64,000 nt of DNA, from positions 1 to 64,000 of the forward strand of contig NZ_JAHESE010000030.1 of assembly GCF_018598175.1 (NCBI RefSeq), written 5' to 3'. Source of the stretch: Dawidia cretensis (GTDB lineage Bacteria; Bacteroidota; Bacteroidia; Cytophagales; Cyclobacteriaceae). Below are positions 25,974-35,085 of the stretch, in pieces. The translations under genes were made by a program, and so were the position numbers. The first letter of the stretch is position 1. Each line of letters begins with the position of its first letter. Below the pieces are notes generated by a model. The model searched no databases. It saw only the letters and a list, made by a program, of their open reading frames with translations, and had not been told where the DNA came from.

Positions 25974-26614
25974 GGTTTGGGGTTGGTGAGAAGCAGGGAG
26001 TAGACTTTTGCCAGCCGTCTATAGCACGTGATGACCAGGCCCACATTCATCAGGATCAGGAGGTAATAGAATATCGGTGCGTAAAAAATGCCGATGATAC
26101 ATCCCGCCGAGATCAATGCCATGCGGTGTTGTTTGGCCATCGGGCCGAGGAAATGATGGCCACAGCCCAACGATGCGCCTAGCGTACGAATATACGCTGT
26201 GGCAATGGAGAGTGCAATCGCCAGGTACGCCAGGTCCATCCCGTATGGCATTGTGCTCGCCATAAGCCCCACGCCGAAGAGTGTTAGCGTATCGCTCACA
26301 CGATCGGGCACCTCGTTGAAGATGCCGCCGACGGCAGATTTTTTGTTGTGCTCGACGGCCACCATGCCGTCCAGAAGATTCATGATCAATCGGCCTTGTA
26401 TTCCGACAATCGCGACGAGCATTGTCCAGATGCCTGGCTGCCCGGCGCGGTACGCCAGAAAAAAGGCAAGCAGCGAAATGCCTGCAAAGACGATGCTGAG
26501 GATGGAAATAAAATTCGGGGAGACATTCTTTGAGGCCAGCCACGCCGCGGTACGCCTGGCCCATCCCGAATCCCGTGACGCAATCGGGCGCCGGCTACTT
26601 GATTCTACATCCAT
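25970..26614 (-). CDS. CDP-alcohol phosphatidyltransferase family protein, variant motif
   Basis: A 214-residue membrane protein with about five or six helices and the CDP-alcohol phosphotransferase core. The classical motif DxxDGxxAR(x8)GxxxDxxxD is altered. The segment reads NLLDGMVAVEHNKKSAV then GGIFNEVPDRVSD, so the first and third Asp positions are Asn (79 and 100) and the Arg is Val87. Asp82 and Asp104 remain, and Asp108 is nearby. A YnbA-like subgroup with this look exists as I recall. It probably joins CDP-diacylglycerol to an unknown alcohol. It is the first gene of the lipid operon. Confidence 0.8.
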   Translation of the reverse strand: MDVESSSRRPIASRDSGWARRTAAWLASKNVSPNFISILSIVFAGISLLAFFLAYRAGQPGIWTMLVAIVGIQGRLIMNLLDGMVAVEHNKKSAVGGIFNEVPDRVSDTLTLFGVGLMASTMPYGMDLAYLAIALSIATAYIRTLGASLGCGHHFLGPMAKQHRMALISAGCIIGIFYAPIFYYLLILMNVGLVITCYRRLAKVYSLLLTNPKP

Positions 26615-26714
26615 ACAAGGTGGTTAGTCTGTAAAAATAAGTATTCTGCCCTAATTCCACACACATGCGAATTCTTATACTTTCGCTATTTTTACGTGTT
26701 CAATTCAATCGAAA

Positions 26715-27173
26715 ATGCGAATCTCCTTAGTGCTCCTCTGCCTCTTTTTCTCGATTTCCCTGCCAGCCCAATCGTTGCTGAAAGAAAAAATAACAGGCGA
26801 ATGGATCTGCGAGAAAGTGACGTTTGTGAAAGGAAATGACTTCCCCGACACTACTTCCCAGCAGTCAAAGATGATCATGAAATCAACGCGGGAAGCATTT
26901 ACCCACGCCCGCTTTATTTTTGGCGCGGACGGACTCTTCCGTCTAAAGCTCGGCGCTGCCGGCGCTAAAGGTATTTGGGCGGAGCACGCGTCGATGACGA
27001 ACGGCAAACCCTGGGCACTGAATCCCAGCTCCCTGATTATCGATATTAGCCCAAAAGAAAACCTGATGAGTATCCGTGTACTGGAGAAGGACGGTGTAGA
27101 CTTATTCTATCTTATGGAAACGGGTATCGTTTTGAAGATGAAAAAGTTTGACCCGGCTGTTAAGGGCTCCTGA
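26715..27173 (+). CDS. Secreted lipocalin-like protein
   Basis: A 152-residue exported protein with signal peptide MRISLVLLCLFFSISLPAQ. It then has a GEWICEKVTF strand, a FIFGADGLFRLKLG strand and terminal strands (LIIDISPKENLMSIRVL, VDLFYLMETGIVLKMKKF). The pattern matches the small lipocalin-like proteins of Bacteroidota. The ligand is unknown. It diverges from the lipid operon across 100 bases. Confidence 0.6.
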   Translation: MRISLVLLCLFFSISLPAQSLLKEKITGEWICEKVTFVKGNDFPDTTSQQSKMIMKSTREAFTHARFIFGADGLFRLKLGAAGAKGIWAEHASMTNGKPWALNPSSLIIDISPKENLMSIRVLEKDGVDLFYLMETGIVLKMKKFDPAVKGS

Positions 27174-27190
27174 CCTCCGTTACCTATATG

Positions 27191-27697
27191 TCACCGGTTC
27201 GCGCCGGCAAGCCTCTCCCATTCCTCTTCTTCGCTTTCCTGGCCAATCTCGAATTCCTCCCGAAATCGCTGGTCCACCAGTCTCTTCGTTATCCGGAGGG
27301 ATACGAATTGCAATAAAAAGCAGAGTATAACAAAGCCAGTTAACGCAAGAGCGCCTGACGCATTCATTGAATCTCCATCGAAGAAAAAAATCGCTGCTAT
27401 TCCGGCCAACATAATCACGCCGCCGACATATGAGAGAATGAGGCCATTTTTTGAGATTCCAACATCATACGTCACCTCGGTCGAATTGTCGTCCGACGCT
27501 TGATACTCTCCCGTTATTTCGATAACCCGCGCATTCTTCCAACCCGAGTTTCGAACGATGGCAAATGTCGAGTCATCAAATATCCCGCGAAAAGGCTTGC
27601 CTGAAAAGCCTAAAAGGTTGAAGATGGTAAAATCGGACACAGCGGTTCGCAATGAAAGCCGTTCTCTAAATTCCGCTTTCGTTAGTTTTGATTTCAT
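27191..27697 (-). CDS. Membrane protein of unknown function
   Basis: A 168-residue protein from ATG 27697. The upstream extension to 27727 overlaps the end region of the desaturase gap and is not needed. A cytoplasmic N-terminal half of about 80 residues (SDFTIFNLLGFSGKPFRGIF, NARVIEITGEYQASDD) is followed by two transmembrane helices and an acidic tail (IGQESEEEEWERL). No family was recognised. It follows the desaturase on the same strand with a gap of about 40 bases. Confidence 0.5.
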   Translation of the reverse strand: MKSKLTKAEFRERLSLRTAVSDFTIFNLLGFSGKPFRGIFDDSTFAIVRNSGWKNARVIEITGEYQASDDNSTEVTYDVGISKNGLILSYVGGVIMLAGIAAIFFFDGDSMNASGALALTGFVILCFLLQFVSLRITKRLVDQRFREEFEIGQESEEEEWERLAGANR

Positions 27698-27736
27698 CGC
27701 TTGACTATATCGCGTTCGCGGCAGCAAGGTAAAGCT

Positions 27737-28519
27737 CTAAAATGTACTTTTCTTCTCCATCTCCGGCAGCGCTTCATCAATCCGCCTGGCCAGCTCGGGT
27801 AATTTGATTGTCGGTACGGCGGGGAACAGGTGATGCTCCAGGTGGTAGAACATACTGAATGTGATTCTGTTTTTCCAGCCTGCGCGTTGGGTACGGGCAA
27901 GCTCCGGATGATCGTGGGTATCGTGGTGGACAGTCCAGACGGCAAAGAACGCCATCAGGAATTCGCCGATGATCATGATCGCGATGTGATACAGTAGAAA
28001 ATGAATGTTGAAGTATACCGCGACCGTGGTAAAGAGCGCGGCGGACGCCAGCTCCAGCAGCATGTTGCGCCGGTAGGAACGATCGCCCAGTTGCCAGGTC
28101 ACCTTGTGGATCAGGAACATGTGTACCGGACCGTACAGGATGGCGCCGTACCACGTCATGCGGGCAGATTTACCTTCGTAGTCTTCATCAGACAGGCAAT
28201 GTTTATGATGCCGCAGGTGGTTGAATTTGACGGCATGGATCGACACCAGCATCAGGATGCTATTGGAATATAGTGTAAACCAGGTTAAGAATCGATTTGT
28301 CCCCAGGGCGTTGTGAAATCCATTGTGCACCTGCCGCAGGCCGGTGAGAAAAAAGAATGCTGAAAACGGTAGCGCCAGCCAATAGTATTCGAAGTACGCC
28401 AGGGTCACCGAGATAAGAAACCAGGGAATGGTCAGGTTATTTTCGATGAGCATTTCTTTCAGGCTTAGATTCCGCAGGTCCCGCCATTCAACCTTTTTGA
28501 GTACTTCGGTGTGTGTCAT
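27737..28519 (-). CDS. Membrane fatty acid desaturase
   Basis: A 260-residue integral membrane di-iron enzyme. Its histidine boxes are HNGFH (65-69), HLRHH (101-105), HHDTHDH (198-204) and HLEHH (226-230), the full set expected for membrane desaturases/hydroxylases. Hydrophobic spans lie at about 32-60, 80-96 and 155-195. It would introduce a double bond or hydroxyl into an acyl chain at the inner membrane. It lies 1.1 kb from the phospholipid operon, a plausible functional link in membrane lipid remodelling. Confidence 0.88.
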   Translation of the reverse strand: MTHTEVLKKVEWRDLRNLSLKEMLIENNLTIPWFLISVTLAYFEYYWLALPFSAFFFLTGLRQVHNGFHNALGTNRFLTWFTLYSNSILMLVSIHAVKFNHLRHHKHCLSDEDYEGKSARMTWYGAILYGPVHMFLIHKVTWQLGDRSYRRNMLLELASAALFTTVAVYFNIHFLLYHIAIMIIGEFLMAFFAVWTVHHDTHDHPELARTQRAGWKNRITFSMFYHLEHHLFPAVPTIKLPELARRIDEALPEMEKKSTF

Positions 28520-28714
28520 CGCTACATCCTTAAAAGCCGATCCACACCTGTAAACGGCCCGACGTGCGCAGGGTTTTAGAAATTAACGGGAACATGCGGA
28601 CAATATCAACCTGGGAACCGTTCAATTATTTTTCACAAAACCTGAAACATTTTTCTGCCGATTGGCATCAAACGGTGTAAAGTCTCCAACCCTTCGATTC
28701 AACCGCTTACCCTT

Positions 28715-31141
28715 ATGCTTAAAAATTATATTATAATCGCCGTACGTAACCTGATGCGGCATAAGTTCTTTTCAGCGATCAATATCTTCGGGTTGGCGGT
28801 GAGCATGACGATCGCGATGGCCGTTATCATGCTGGTGGCGGACCAGATGAGCTACGACCGGTTCAATAGCCGGCGCGACCGCATCTATCGCGTCGTCAGC
28901 GGTTATGTAAACGAGGACGGTAGCCCGGGCGATGCGATAACAACGTCCACCTCGGCGCCCCCGTTGCGGCAGGAGCTGCTGGAGAAATATACCGGTATAG
29001 AGGAAGTCGTTCGGTTTACGCGCGGCTTTGGAAACTCCTGGCTGGAAGTAGTAGACTACAACGTTAACGTCCCCCTGGGTGGGTATTTTGCCGACCCGGA
29101 AGCGCTGACATTTTTTGAGTACGCGCTGGAATATGGCGATGCCGCCACGGCCTTAAAGAAGCCTTACTCGGTGGTACTCACCCGGCAGGCGGCCGATAAG
29201 CTTTTCAAGGAGGAGAACCCGCTCGGCCTTACCATTAAGGTAGGCAACCTCGGAACCTACACGGTAACGGGTGTCCTGAAGAAGACGACACGCAAAACGC
29301 ACGTTGCGTTTGAGGCGCTGGCCAGCATGTCTACCGTGGAAAGCCTCCGGACCCAGGGCGTAGTCGTACAGGATCTAACCCAATGGAATAATTTTTGGAA
29401 TACGTGGACGTATATTCGCCTGGAAGAAGGCGCGGACCCCGCGCAAATTCAGGCATCGCTTGACCACATCTACCGCGACCACATTCAGCATCCGGCCAAG
29501 CCTGACGACGCACGCATGTGTTTCCACCTGCAACACCTCCTGGATATCACGCCCAGCGGCCTGTTCAACAACCCCATCGGTCCTTCCCTGCCCTGGATAT
29601 TCGTATACGCCTTTTCGGGATTGGCGGCGATTATATTACTCACCTCATGCTTCAACTTTACCAACCTGTCGATTGCACGATCGCTTACACGCGCACGCGA
29701 GATCGGCGTCCGTAAAGTAACCGGCGCCGTGCGGGCACAGATCTTCACGCAGTTTTTAACGGAGTCGATTGTGGTGGCATTGTTTGCCCTGGCGCTGGCG
29801 TTGTTGCTGCTGGTGGCACTCAAGCCGCTGATGCTCCAGCTTAACTTTGCGCGCCTGTTCCATTGGGACTTCCAGGGGGGCATGATGGTGTACGCTTTGT
29901 TTGTGGCGTTTGCCTTTACGGTGGGCATATTGGCGGGATTTTTTCCGGCTGTGGTGCTTTCGGGCTTTGAGCCGGTCAAAGTATTGAAGGGCTTCAGCAA
30001 CGTGAAGCTGCTTTCACGGGTGCGGCTTCGTAAGGTGTTGCTTGTTTTGCAATTCACGGTGTCGCTTATATTTATTCTGAGTGTGATTGTCACGTATAAT
30101 CAGCTCAGTCTCTTTATGTACAGGGACCACGGCTTCGACATGCACAGCAACATCGCCGTGCGACTTAATGGAAGCTCTGCCGCCGCGCTCAAAACGGAGC
30201 TACTCAAATACAACAACCTCACGAACGTGTCCGCGGTGTCAAATATACTTGCTTCGGGCTTTGACGAAGGCGACAGTTTCCGACGTGGGCCGGAAGATTC
30301 CGAGGGGACCTATATCCATCAATTTATTGTGGATGAAGATTATATGACTAACCTGCGTCTGACGCTGGTCGCGGGCAAATTCTTTCCGCAAGACGGTGGC
30401 GCCTCCAACAAGAACTTCATCGTGATCAACGAAAAAGCCGCCGAGGCGCTGCAATTCAAAACGCCCCTCGACGCGCTGGGCGAGACGGTCATCTACCGTC
30501 GTGATTCCACGAGCAAGACCATTATCGGTGTGCTGAAAGATTACAACCACGCGCCCATGCTGGACGAAATTGCTCCGTTGGCGCTGCTGGTTGACCCGAC
30601 ACGCTACGGCCTGGTGCAGGTAAAGTATAGCGGCACCCGCGAAGCCGCGATCGCTTCGATTGAGAAGTCCTGGGTCGCCGTAAACCCCGGTCTGAAGATC
30701 GACTGTAAGGATGTCGAAGGCGAAGTGTTGAAGTTTTACGAGCTTATCTTCGGCGACGCCGTACACATCCTCATGACGGTAGCCTCCCTGGCCATCCTGA
30801 TCTCCTGCCTTGGCCTGCTGGGCATGGCGACCTATACTACCGAAACGCGCCTGAAGGAAATCTCGATCCGCAAGATTCTTGGCAGCAGTGACGGTGCATT
30901 GATCTATTTACTCTCCAAGGGATTTGTTATGATCCTGCTCATGGCGGTCGTCATTGCCGTGCCCGCTGCGTACTTTCTGAACTCGCTGTGGCTCGAGCTT
31001 CTGCCATACCACGTGAGTGTGGATCTGCCTACGATCTTGCTGGGCGTAGGGTTGCTGATTTTGTTCGGTGTAATTACGATTGGATCGCAGACGAGTAGAG
31101 CGGCATTGGTGAAGCCTGTGGAGAATCTAAAGAGCGAGTGA
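28715..31141 (+). CDS. ABC transporter permease, FtsX/MacB type
   Basis: An 808-residue permease with the duplicated layout typical of Bacteroidota. An N-terminal helix (residues about 21-43, INIFGLAVSMTIAMAVIMLV) is followed by a MacB-like periplasmic core domain, then three FtsX helices (about 290-440, with REIGVRKVTGAVRAQIFTQF). A second periplasmic domain and a second FtsX block follow (LKEISIRKILGSSDGALIYL). The two RKxxG coupling-helix motifs are intact. No ATPase gene adjoins it, so the partner is elsewhere. Such permeases often serve lipoprotein or peptide export and stress responses. Confidence 0.9.
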   Translation: MLKNYIIIAVRNLMRHKFFSAINIFGLAVSMTIAMAVIMLVADQMSYDRFNSRRDRIYRVVSGYVNEDGSPGDAITTSTSAPPLRQELLEKYTGIEEVVRFTRGFGNSWLEVVDYNVNVPLGGYFADPEALTFFEYALEYGDAATALKKPYSVVLTRQAADKLFKEENPLGLTIKVGNLGTYTVTGVLKKTTRKTHVAFEALASMSTVESLRTQGVVVQDLTQWNNFWNTWTYIRLEEGADPAQIQASLDHIYRDHIQHPAKPDDARMCFHLQHLLDITPSGLFNNPIGPSLPWIFVYAFSGLAAIILLTSCFNFTNLSIARSLTRAREIGVRKVTGAVRAQIFTQFLTESIVVALFALALALLLLVALKPLMLQLNFARLFHWDFQGGMMVYALFVAFAFTVGILAGFFPAVVLSGFEPVKVLKGFSNVKLLSRVRLRKVLLVLQFTVSLIFILSVIVTYNQLSLFMYRDHGFDMHSNIAVRLNGSSAAALKTELLKYNNLTNVSAVSNILASGFDEGDSFRRGPEDSEGTYIHQFIVDEDYMTNLRLTLVAGKFFPQDGGASNKNFIVINEKAAEALQFKTPLDALGETVIYRRDSTSKTIIGVLKDYNHAPMLDEIAPLALLVDPTRYGLVQVKYSGTREAAIASIEKSWVAVNPGLKIDCKDVEGEVLKFYELIFGDAVHILMTVASLAILISCLGLLGMATYTTETRLKEISIRKILGSSDGALIYLLSKGFVMILLMAVVIAVPAAYFLNSLWLELLPYHVSVDLPTILLGVGLLILFGVITIGSQTSRAALVKPVENLKSE

Positions 31142-31200
31142 TGAGAAAACTGCTGCTACATCTAAGCCATAAAATCGCATCTCAAATCCAATCATACTTC

Positions 31201-31878
31201 TTAATTTTTCATCTCCACTTTGCCGCTCGTAAATACCGCCATTCTTAGATCAACATATTTTATCAGCTTGTCCATTTCACCAGACTCTGACTTCACGAAT
31301 AGGTTGGCGCGGCCGGTACCTTCAATGACGACCACATACTTAATGGCTCGGACCGGAACGCTATATTCGACTCCGCGGACGCCGTATAGCCGGCCTTTGT
31401 ATTTAAAATACCTACCAATCAACATCCAGGTGCCGATGGCCATAAAATCGTCTTCGCCGGTGGTTCCTGCCGATACCAGGTCGCCCAGCTCATCCAACGT
31501 GGCGGCTACGCTGCCCCCGGCGTCATAGAATTCCTCCATTTCAGAGGTTATTTCTATCCCCTCTGGTTCCTGCTGTGCCAGCTGGGCATACCCATCATCG
31601 GTGAAGACAATCGAAAATTCTCCTTGTTCATATTCGGCGACATGCATGAGCATTCTTAATGTGATCTTTGAGATTCCGCCCTGGTCGTCCGATTCCGTCG
31701 ACGTTCGCATGCCGTTGCGTGAGCCCTGTTGTTCATCTCCTGTATTGCCATAGGGCATGTCGCGGCCCGCTAATAGTTTTAGCGCGGCGGCCACTAACAT
31801 TTCGAACCCCTGCCCTTCCCTATCCGGATAATAGCCATAGAGCTCAAAAAACAATTCATCGATGGGTGGTTTCTTCAT
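31201..31878 (-). CDS. Hypothetical protein
   Basis: A 225-residue protein from ATG 31878 (AGG upstream; an extension to 31905 is possible). The N-terminus reads MKKPPIDELFFELYGYYPDR then EGQGFEMLVAAALKLLAG. This resembles the first helices of restriction-endonuclease-like (Mrr/VRR type) proteins, but the catalytic D/ExK signature is not evident. The rest alternates strands and acidic helices (DDGYAQLAQQEPEGIEITSE). It lies upstream of nothing obvious and next to the NADAR gene. Function unknown. Confidence 0.5.
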   Translation of the reverse strand: MKKPPIDELFFELYGYYPDREGQGFEMLVAAALKLLAGRDMPYGNTGDEQQGSRNGMRTSTESDDQGGISKITLRMLMHVAEYEQGEFSIVFTDDGYAQLAQQEPEGIEITSEMEEFYDAGGSVAATLDELGDLVSAGTTGEDDFMAIGTWMLIGRYFKYKGRLYGVRGVEYSVPVRAIKYVVVIEGTGRANLFVKSESGEMDKLIKYVDLRMAVFTSGKVEMKN

Positions 31879-31949
31879 AGCCTGGTGATTGAAAAAATAC
31901 GGCAAATATGGTGAATAACCGGCGCCGCTTCACAATAATCGATTGGATA

Positions 31950-32720
31950 TCATCCGTTCCAATGATCATAATAACGGATCCAGTCGCCCGAGGAGGGATA
32001 GGTCAATTGGTATATCTTTTTGTCACGGCCTGAAAGACTACGGAAGTAGTCGCCCAAATCCATGACATACTGTTCTCCTCCTCCCATTCTCCAAAACATG
32101 TCGTGAGGATCTATATTCGGAAACCTTTTCCAGGGTGGCAGCATGTCAGACTCCGTGTAACGGAAGTCGCCCGTTTCGATTAAAAAGTCTCTCGCCTCCA
32201 TCAGTGCAAAGCCTAATAAGTTTTCGCCTTCCCAGGCATGAGGCATGTCAATGAGGTTAGCGTCTTCACTCATGCCTACTCCCCATATTGCATCGACCGG
32301 ACTGGCTTCTACGATTATCCGATTCGCGGTGCCGATCAAAAAATTTCGTAGCTTTTTATTTTGATGAAACTTATGGATGCTGCCCGTTTTTACAATTTCA
32401 AACTTCCTTTTGTCCCATTCGATTTCATCAAAACCGCTGATTTGTCGGCCCAGCTTTTTTGCCTCGCCGGGTTCGACAGCCGTTAAGATTTTTTGAAGCG
32501 TCATGTAGTCGCCAAATAGATTCGCCTTTTGCGCCATCATCCAATGCTCCGCTGTTTTATATTCAACATTGTCTACGATGAAGGGCGAAGGGTACCATTG
32601 GCTCAATACGAATTTGCCAATGTCTTCCTGCTTTTTATTGGTATGTCCCCAGAAGAAAAGGTATTTTATTGTTTCGCCTTTCTCAAATTTATCGATCAAC
32701 CACTTTACACTATACGTCAT
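31950..32720 (-). CDS. NADAR family protein (YbiA/RibX-like) with C-terminal extension
   Basis: A 256-residue protein. Residues about 20-185 are a NADAR domain: FFWGHTNKKQEDIG, SQWYPSPF, VEYKTAEHWMMAQKANLFGD, KKLGRQISGFDEIEWDKRKF, ASPVDAIWGVGMSEDANLID and WEGENLLGFALMEARDFL. Family members are N-glycosidases acting on riboflavin-pathway intermediates or removing ADP-ribose from guanine in DNA. Which applies here cannot be read. Residues 186-256 form an extra tail rich in aromatics (PPWKRFPNIDPHDMFWRMGG) not needed for the core. No DarT-like or ADP-ribosyltransferase gene adjoins it. Confidence 0.85.
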   Translation of the reverse strand: MTYSVKWLIDKFEKGETIKYLFFWGHTNKKQEDIGKFVLSQWYPSPFIVDNVEYKTAEHWMMAQKANLFGDYMTLQKILTAVEPGEAKKLGRQISGFDEIEWDKRKFEIVKTGSIHKFHQNKKLRNFLIGTANRIIVEASPVDAIWGVGMSEDANLIDMPHAWEGENLLGFALMEARDFLIETGDFRYTESDMLPPWKRFPNIDPHDMFWRMGGGEQYVMDLGDYFRSLSGRDKKIYQLTYPSSGDWIRYYDHWNG

Positions 32721-32790
32721 TGAGCAAATTATTGTCTCGAAAATATAAATACCGGCTCAAAAAAACTATTCGCACGGACAACCACCCGCT

Positions 32791-32905
32791 AGCACATGGT
32801 CCCGCCTATCGGCAGGCAGGGCTAATACTTGCCGGTTGCAGCACGCAGGTCTTGCCCCGCCCCGACTAGCCGGGAGTAAACAAGCGGGATAAGACCTGCG
32901 TAAGC
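32791..32905. repeat. Intergenic inverted-repeat element
   Basis: The gap between two minus-strand genes contains ACGCAGGTCTT (32843-32853) and its exact complement AAGACCTGCGT (32891-32901). The 37-base loop contains CCCCGCCCCGACTAGCCGGG. Just upstream, CCCGCCTATCGGCAGGCAGG is typical of GC-rich dispersed repeats in Bacteroidota. It could fold into a long hairpin and may be a REP-like element. Confidence 0.55.
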
Positions 32906-32914
32906 AATAAATCT

Positions 32915-34114
32915 CTAGTGAATGCTATAGAAGAAGCTTCTGAGCTCTGTGGCAAAAACGTCTGGTACTTCCAGGGCGGCGAAATGGCCGCCTTCTTTCA
33001 TTTTGCGGAAGCTGGCTACGGTTACAAAACGTTCTGCCCATTCTTTGGGGAACTGTGCTTCTCTTGGGAACACGGCCAGGCCGGCGGGGACGTTGCTTTT
33101 CTGGAGGGGCTGCGCGCCGCTCCATTGGGCAATCGCATCGGCTTTGTACATTCTAACGGAGGTGGCGATCGTTTGTGTTGTCCAGTAGATCATGATGTTG
33201 GTGAGCAGCGCATCTTTTCCGCCCCAGGCCGCTTCGATCAATTCGGGCGTTGCTCCGGCATTGGTAAAGCTCAGGATCCAGGCGGCAAGTGCTACAGGTG
33301 AATCGTTGAGGCCGTAGGCTATGGATTGCGGCTTTGTGGCATGGACCATGGCGTAGGCGCCTTCGGAGTACCACCACTGCTGTACAAACTGCGCGAATTG
33401 TTTTTCGGCTTCCGTCATGGTGGCCGGATCTTCCTGCCCCATAGGGTAGCCTATGTCGGTAAAATGAACACCCGCTACTATACCGGGATATTTCGAGGCC
33501 AGCGCTTTGGTAACAATCATGCCTACATCGCCGCCGGCGGCGTAGAATTTTTCGTAGCCCAGGTTCTCTGTCATTAATGTTTTCCACAGGTCGGCGACCG
33601 CTTCGCTGGTTATGGCAACTTTATCGGAAAAACCGAACCCAGGAATGGATGGAATGATGAGGTCGAAACTCTGCTCACCTTCGGTCAGCTGCGGGATGAT
33701 CTTGTGAAAGCGGTAGTAGCTGTCGGGCCAGCCGTGTGTCAGGATCAGGGGCTTTGCATTTTTACCTTTGCCTTTAATGTATTGGAAGTGAACTTTTACA
33801 CCGCGTACGTCCGCGATGTATTGCGGGTATTGGTTTAGTTGCGTCTCTTGTTTGCGCCAGTCGTATGTATTGAGCCAATAGCGGACCAGCTCACGCAGGT
33901 AACTTTCACTGGTACCGAAGTTCCAGCCGGAGCCTTCTGCTTCGCCGGGCCAGCGGGTGTTTTGCAAGCGGTTCTTTAAATCGTCCACTACGGGTTGCGA
34001 GACTGCTACTTTAAATTCTGTTACATTTTTCATCACCGGAGTTTTTTTTGTTTGTGAATAAGATGTTGCACTGCCCGAGACGAGCAGGACGAACATGACT
34101 ACATATTTGTTCAT
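32915..34114 (-). CDS. Secreted epoxide hydrolase (EHN type)
   Basis: A 399-residue alpha/beta hydrolase of the epoxide-hydrolase group, with an EHN N-terminal domain (FKVAVSQPVVDDLKNRLQNT, then WPGEAEGSGWNFG). The oxyanion motif HGWPDSYYRF, nucleophile Asp in GGDVGMIVT, and His in EGGHFAALEVPD are present. A signal peptide (MNKYVVMFVLLVSGSATSYS) predicts export, which is common in Bacteroidota and Proteobacteria homologues. The substrate is not known. A candidate -7 box lies at 34137-34144 upstream. Confidence 0.9.
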   Translation of the reverse strand: MNKYVVMFVLLVSGSATSYSQTKKTPVMKNVTEFKVAVSQPVVDDLKNRLQNTRWPGEAEGSGWNFGTSESYLRELVRYWLNTYDWRKQETQLNQYPQYIADVRGVKVHFQYIKGKGKNAKPLILTHGWPDSYYRFHKIIPQLTEGEQSFDLIIPSIPGFGFSDKVAITSEAVADLWKTLMTENLGYEKFYAAGGDVGMIVTKALASKYPGIVAGVHFTDIGYPMGQEDPATMTEAEKQFAQFVQQWWYSEGAYAMVHATKPQSIAYGLNDSPVALAAWILSFTNAGATPELIEAAWGGKDALLTNIMIYWTTQTIATSVRMYKADAIAQWSGAQPLQKSNVPAGLAVFPREAQFPKEWAERFVTVASFRKMKEGGHFAALEVPDVFATELRSFFYSIH

Positions 34115-34136
34115 AGGTGTTGGGGGTTACATAGAA

Positions 34137-34144
34137 CAAAGCTA
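34137..34144 (-). promoter_or_regulatory. Candidate -7 promoter element of the epoxide hydrolase
   Basis: On the minus strand this reads TAGCTTTG, a full match to TAnnTTTG, 23 bases before the start codon at 34114. No clear -33 TTG was found at the expected spacing, so it is only a candidate. Confidence 0.4.
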
Positions 34145-34204
34145 CCGGTCTGACAGTATCGTCGTTAGTCGACATGCCGGAAGAAATGGTACAAATTTCG
34201 GTAT

Positions 34205-35080
34205 CTATCCTTTGCGGTACTCCGAAGGCGTGATTTTTACCAGCTTCCTGAAGAACTTGGTAAAATGCGAGGCATCATCAAAGCCGAGCCAGTGGCAGAT
34301 CTCCTGTATGGACATGGTCGTTTGCTTGAGTAAACTTTTTGCTTCCATCATCACAAACTCGTCGATGAACGTTTTTGCCGATTTACCCAGCTCTGCTTGC
34401 AGGACTTCGCTCAAGTATTTGGGGGTGATGTTCAGGCTCGTGGCATAGTAGGCTACTTCCTTATGCCGGCTAAAGTCCTGTGCCACCAGCTTTCTGAACT
34501 TTTGCGTGATCTCTTCCCGCCGGGACACCCCGGCGCTTTTGGGTTTGTGGTTTTGAATGGAATGATATGTGTTGGCCAGCATCAAAATGGTATGCACGAT
34601 GCCCGGTATAGCTTCTTTCTCGTCCTTTAACGCTTTGAGCAACGCAAACGCGGACTTCATTTTCTTTACCTGTTCAGCTGTAAGCTGTATAACATGATTG
34701 CCGCCGTGGAAAAAGAACGTCATGGATTGTAAAAACAGCTTTCCCTGCATGCCTGCAAACAGCTCATCTGTAAAGTATACGGTATCATGTTCTGCCATGT
34801 AGTTACCGGTCCACTGGCATACCAGGCCGGGTCCCACGGTTGTGAGGCTGCCTGCTTTCAGGTTATAGTCTGTGCTGCCGATCCTGAAGATGTCGTCTTT
34901 GCTGACGCCGGTATAGGTTACTCCGAGGCCGTACGAAAATGTTCTGAACGGGAAATTGACATGGGCGTTTCGGTAGGTGTGGCTGTCGGCTAAGAAAAAC
35001 GGCAGGCTGGGGCTGTGCGCGTTTTGATGTTTCAGGAATTCGAACAGGTTGAACGACTTCAGGTTAAACTTTTTCTGCAT
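34205..35080 (-). CDS. AraC family transcriptional regulator
   Basis: A 291-residue regulator from ATG 35080. The N-terminal domain (PSLPFFLADSHTYRNAHVNF, IRIGSTDYNLKAGSLTTVGPG) is an AraC-type cupin. The C-terminal HTH pair includes FSRHKEVAYYATSLNITPKYL and MSIQEICHWLGFDDASHFTKFF. The start lies only 5 bases after the stop of the upstream PD40 gene, so it is cotranscribed with it. A frame extension to 35140 would overlap that gene and is rejected. It may respond to a compound handled by the PD40 protein or the epoxide hydrolase; this is inference. Confidence 0.9.
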   Translation of the reverse strand: MQKKFNLKSFNLFEFLKHQNAHSPSLPFFLADSHTYRNAHVNFPFRTFSYGLGVTYTGVSKDDIFRIGSTDYNLKAGSLTTVGPGLVCQWTGNYMAEHDTVYFTDELFAGMQGKLFLQSMTFFFHGGNHVIQLTAEQVKKMKSAFALLKALKDEKEAIPGIVHTILMLANTYHSIQNHKPKSAGVSRREEITQKFRKLVAQDFSRHKEVAYYATSLNITPKYLSEVLQAELGKSAKTFIDEFVMMEAKSLLKQTTMSIQEICHWLGFDDASHFTKFFRKLVKITPSEYRKG

Positions 35081-35085
35081 AGTGC

